NCBI RefSeq assembly: GCF_000960765.1
Contig: NZ_JYNH01000019.1
Span: 1-54,679 of the forward strand
Origin: Desulfosporosinus sp. I2
GTDB lineage: Bacteria; Bacillota; Desulfitobacteriia; Desulfitobacteriales; Desulfitobacteriaceae
Direction of reading: 5' to 3'
Length of the DNA stretch: 54,679 nt
Both the position numbers and the translations under genes were made by a program. Shown one piece after another: positions 53,819 to 54,679 of the stretch (its first letter is position 1; each line of letters opens with the position of its first letter). The notes below the pieces were generated by a model. It was not told the DNA's origin. It searched no databases and saw nothing but the letters and a program-made list of their open reading frames with translations.

Positions 53819-53974
53819 AGTATTCGTCTGTAGATCTGCGCCTTCGGCGTAAGTCTATCCTCAGCGCAATAGTATTCGTTACGGGCCGTGCGCTTTCGGC
53901 GAAACTCTCCCCTTCGCCGGTTAGTATTCCTATTGGGATAACGGCTTCGGCGATACTCTCCACCGGAGACTATC
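53819..53974. repeat. Three degenerate 52-bp tandem repeats
   Basis: Units start at 53819, 53871 and 53923 with AGTATTC, each carrying TTCGGCG about 23 bases in and an ACTCT/AGTCT element after it. A weaker unit precedes them (53767). They lie 95-250 bases before the mutS2-like gene. The upstream stretch 53413-53766 has no gene I can support. Confidence 0.6.
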
Positions 53975-54068
53975 GTGGAGAGTTTCGTACTGGAGACTTA
54001 CGTCACCGAAGACTCGATGTTCAACTTGGTTGAACGAGTTCACTAATTTTGTTATAAGGAGATACCAA

Positions 54069-54679
54069 ATGAAAAATTATATAACTCTAGAATTTGACGA
54101 AATCCTTAAGCAACTTGCAGATAAAGCACAGTCTAATATTGTTCAAGCTCGCTGTCTTGCCCTTGTTCCATCATTAAACGAGGCGGAAGTAATACGGCGC
54201 CTAGACGAAACAACCCAGGCCAAAAGAATTATAGAACAGATTGGAACCCCGCCCCTTCCCACAATGACGGATCTGCAAAAGGTCATTGACCTGATCGGCA
54301 TTGATGCAATTCTGATGCCTGATCAGTTTGCCCATGTTTCCTCCTTCCTTGTATCCTGCCGAAGAATAAAAGCTTACCTCGAGAAAGCTAAGTCGACCGA
54401 TATCATCATCGCCTGGTACGGTGAATCAATCAACGAATTATCCGAGCTTGAAAATGAAATCGAGCGCTGCATCCGGAACGGTATTGTCGACGATAAGGCA
54501 TCAGCTGAGCTTGCCAATATTCGGCGACATACCGCTATCACGATTGATCAGATCAAAGCAAAGCTTGATGCACTACTCAGGAACAACAAAACCTGGTTTT
54601 CGGAGAGTTTTGTTTCCTTAAGAAACGGACACTATACTTTACCAGTCAAGCGTCAACACAAGAACAATGTCGCCGGTTC
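54069..54679 (+). CDS. MutS2-like protein, N-terminal part (3' end outside window)
   Basis: ATG 54069 after AAGGAGA opens a frame of 203 codons that runs off the right edge. It begins YITLEFDEILKQLADKAQSN with PPLPTMTDLQKVIDLIG and reaches SFVSLRNGHYTLPVKRQHKN, matching the N-terminal and core regions of MutS2-type proteins (EFDKIL..., RNGRYVIPVK). These act in recombination suppression or ribosome rescue. The ATPase and Smr domains would lie beyond the window, so the exact subtype is open. A GTTCAAC-TTG-GTTGAAC palindrome (54022-54038) lies just upstream. Confidence 0.85.
   Translation, partial: MKNYITLEFDEILKQLADKAQSNIVQARCLALVPSLNEAEVIRRLDETTQAKRIIEQIGTPPLPTMTDLQKVIDLIGIDAILMPDQFAHVSSFLVSCRRIKAYLEKAKSTDIIIAWYGESINELSELENEIERCIRNGIVDDKASAELANIRRHTAITIDQIKAKLDALLRNNKTWFSESFVSLRNGHYTLPVKRQHKNNVAG

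Noticed and set aside
53767-53974. CRISPR array
   Set aside because: Units are degenerate over their whole length with no conserved repeat alternating with unique spacers, and no cas genes are present.

Overview
The window reads as chromosome of an anaerobic, low-to-medium GC Firmicute. The gene set (Ni-CO dehydrogenase with a CooA-like regulator, the acetogen-type MetVF-HdrABC-MvhD operon, 4-hydroxybutyryl-CoA dehydratase, a tungsten aldehyde oxidoreductase, many sigma-54 signals) fits Clostridia near Desulfosporosinus/Desulfitobacterium or related acetogens. That placement is inference from gene content; no rRNA or complete tRNA is present. Nearly all genes are on the minus strand.

Layout. 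(1) 1-5200: a sigma-54-controlled CoA-ester module: a GAF-PAS-AAA+-Fis activator, 4-hydroxybutyryl-CoA dehydratase and a CoA-transferase subunit running off the left edge. Both metabolic genes have a -24/-12 promoter with the same 35-bp palindromic element about 90 bp upstream. (2) 5200-8600: IS1182-type remnant, decayed toxin and helicase pieces, an intact radical SAM gene and an Rpn-type fragment. (3) 8600-12300: cooC, cooS and a CooA-like heme regulator with a palindromic operator before cooS. (4) 12500-19660: an accessory island in which a ~500-bp module (XRE regulator plus divergent small ORF) is present twice in direct orientation, flanking a PIN toxin-antitoxin remnant and an SOS-type repair set (SRAP protein, UvrC-like nuclease, Y-family polymerase). 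(5) 19880-27130: a one-direction cluster of XRE-cupin regulator, creatininase-family hydrolase, flavin reductase, MFS transporter, cupin, AOR, its ferredoxin and a TauE permease, probably one uncharacterised catabolic pathway. (6) 27340-32000: pseudogenes (rubrerythrin, DUF3427 helicase, nuclease pieces), two small ORFs and a tandem universal stress protein. (7) 32160-40300: a conspicuously GC-rich operon hdrC-hdrB-hdrA-mvhD-metV-metF from a perfect sigma-54 promoter; HdrA is a 1489-residue multi-flavin fusion. Just upstream (40545-41774) lie AT-rich relics of folD-, metV- and metF-like genes, suggesting that an acquired operon displaced an older one. (8) 41840-46960: broken recombinase, a lipoprotein, small decayed genes, a GNAT acetyltransferase and a MITE-like repeat. 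(9) 47016-52764: lon, a tetR-type regulator with a disrupted start, and an ABC exporter. (10) 52890-54679: repeats, a tRNA-like fragment, degenerate 52-bp tandem repeats and the start of a mutS2-like gene on the plus strand.

Functionally, CooS/CooC and MetVF-Hdr-MvhD are the CO/CO2 and methyl-branch electron-transfer parts of the Wood-Ljungdahl pathway; acetyl-CoA synthase genes are not in the window. The 4-hydroxybutyryl-CoA module would feed crotonyl-CoA metabolism. Much of the rest is gene decay around mobile DNA.
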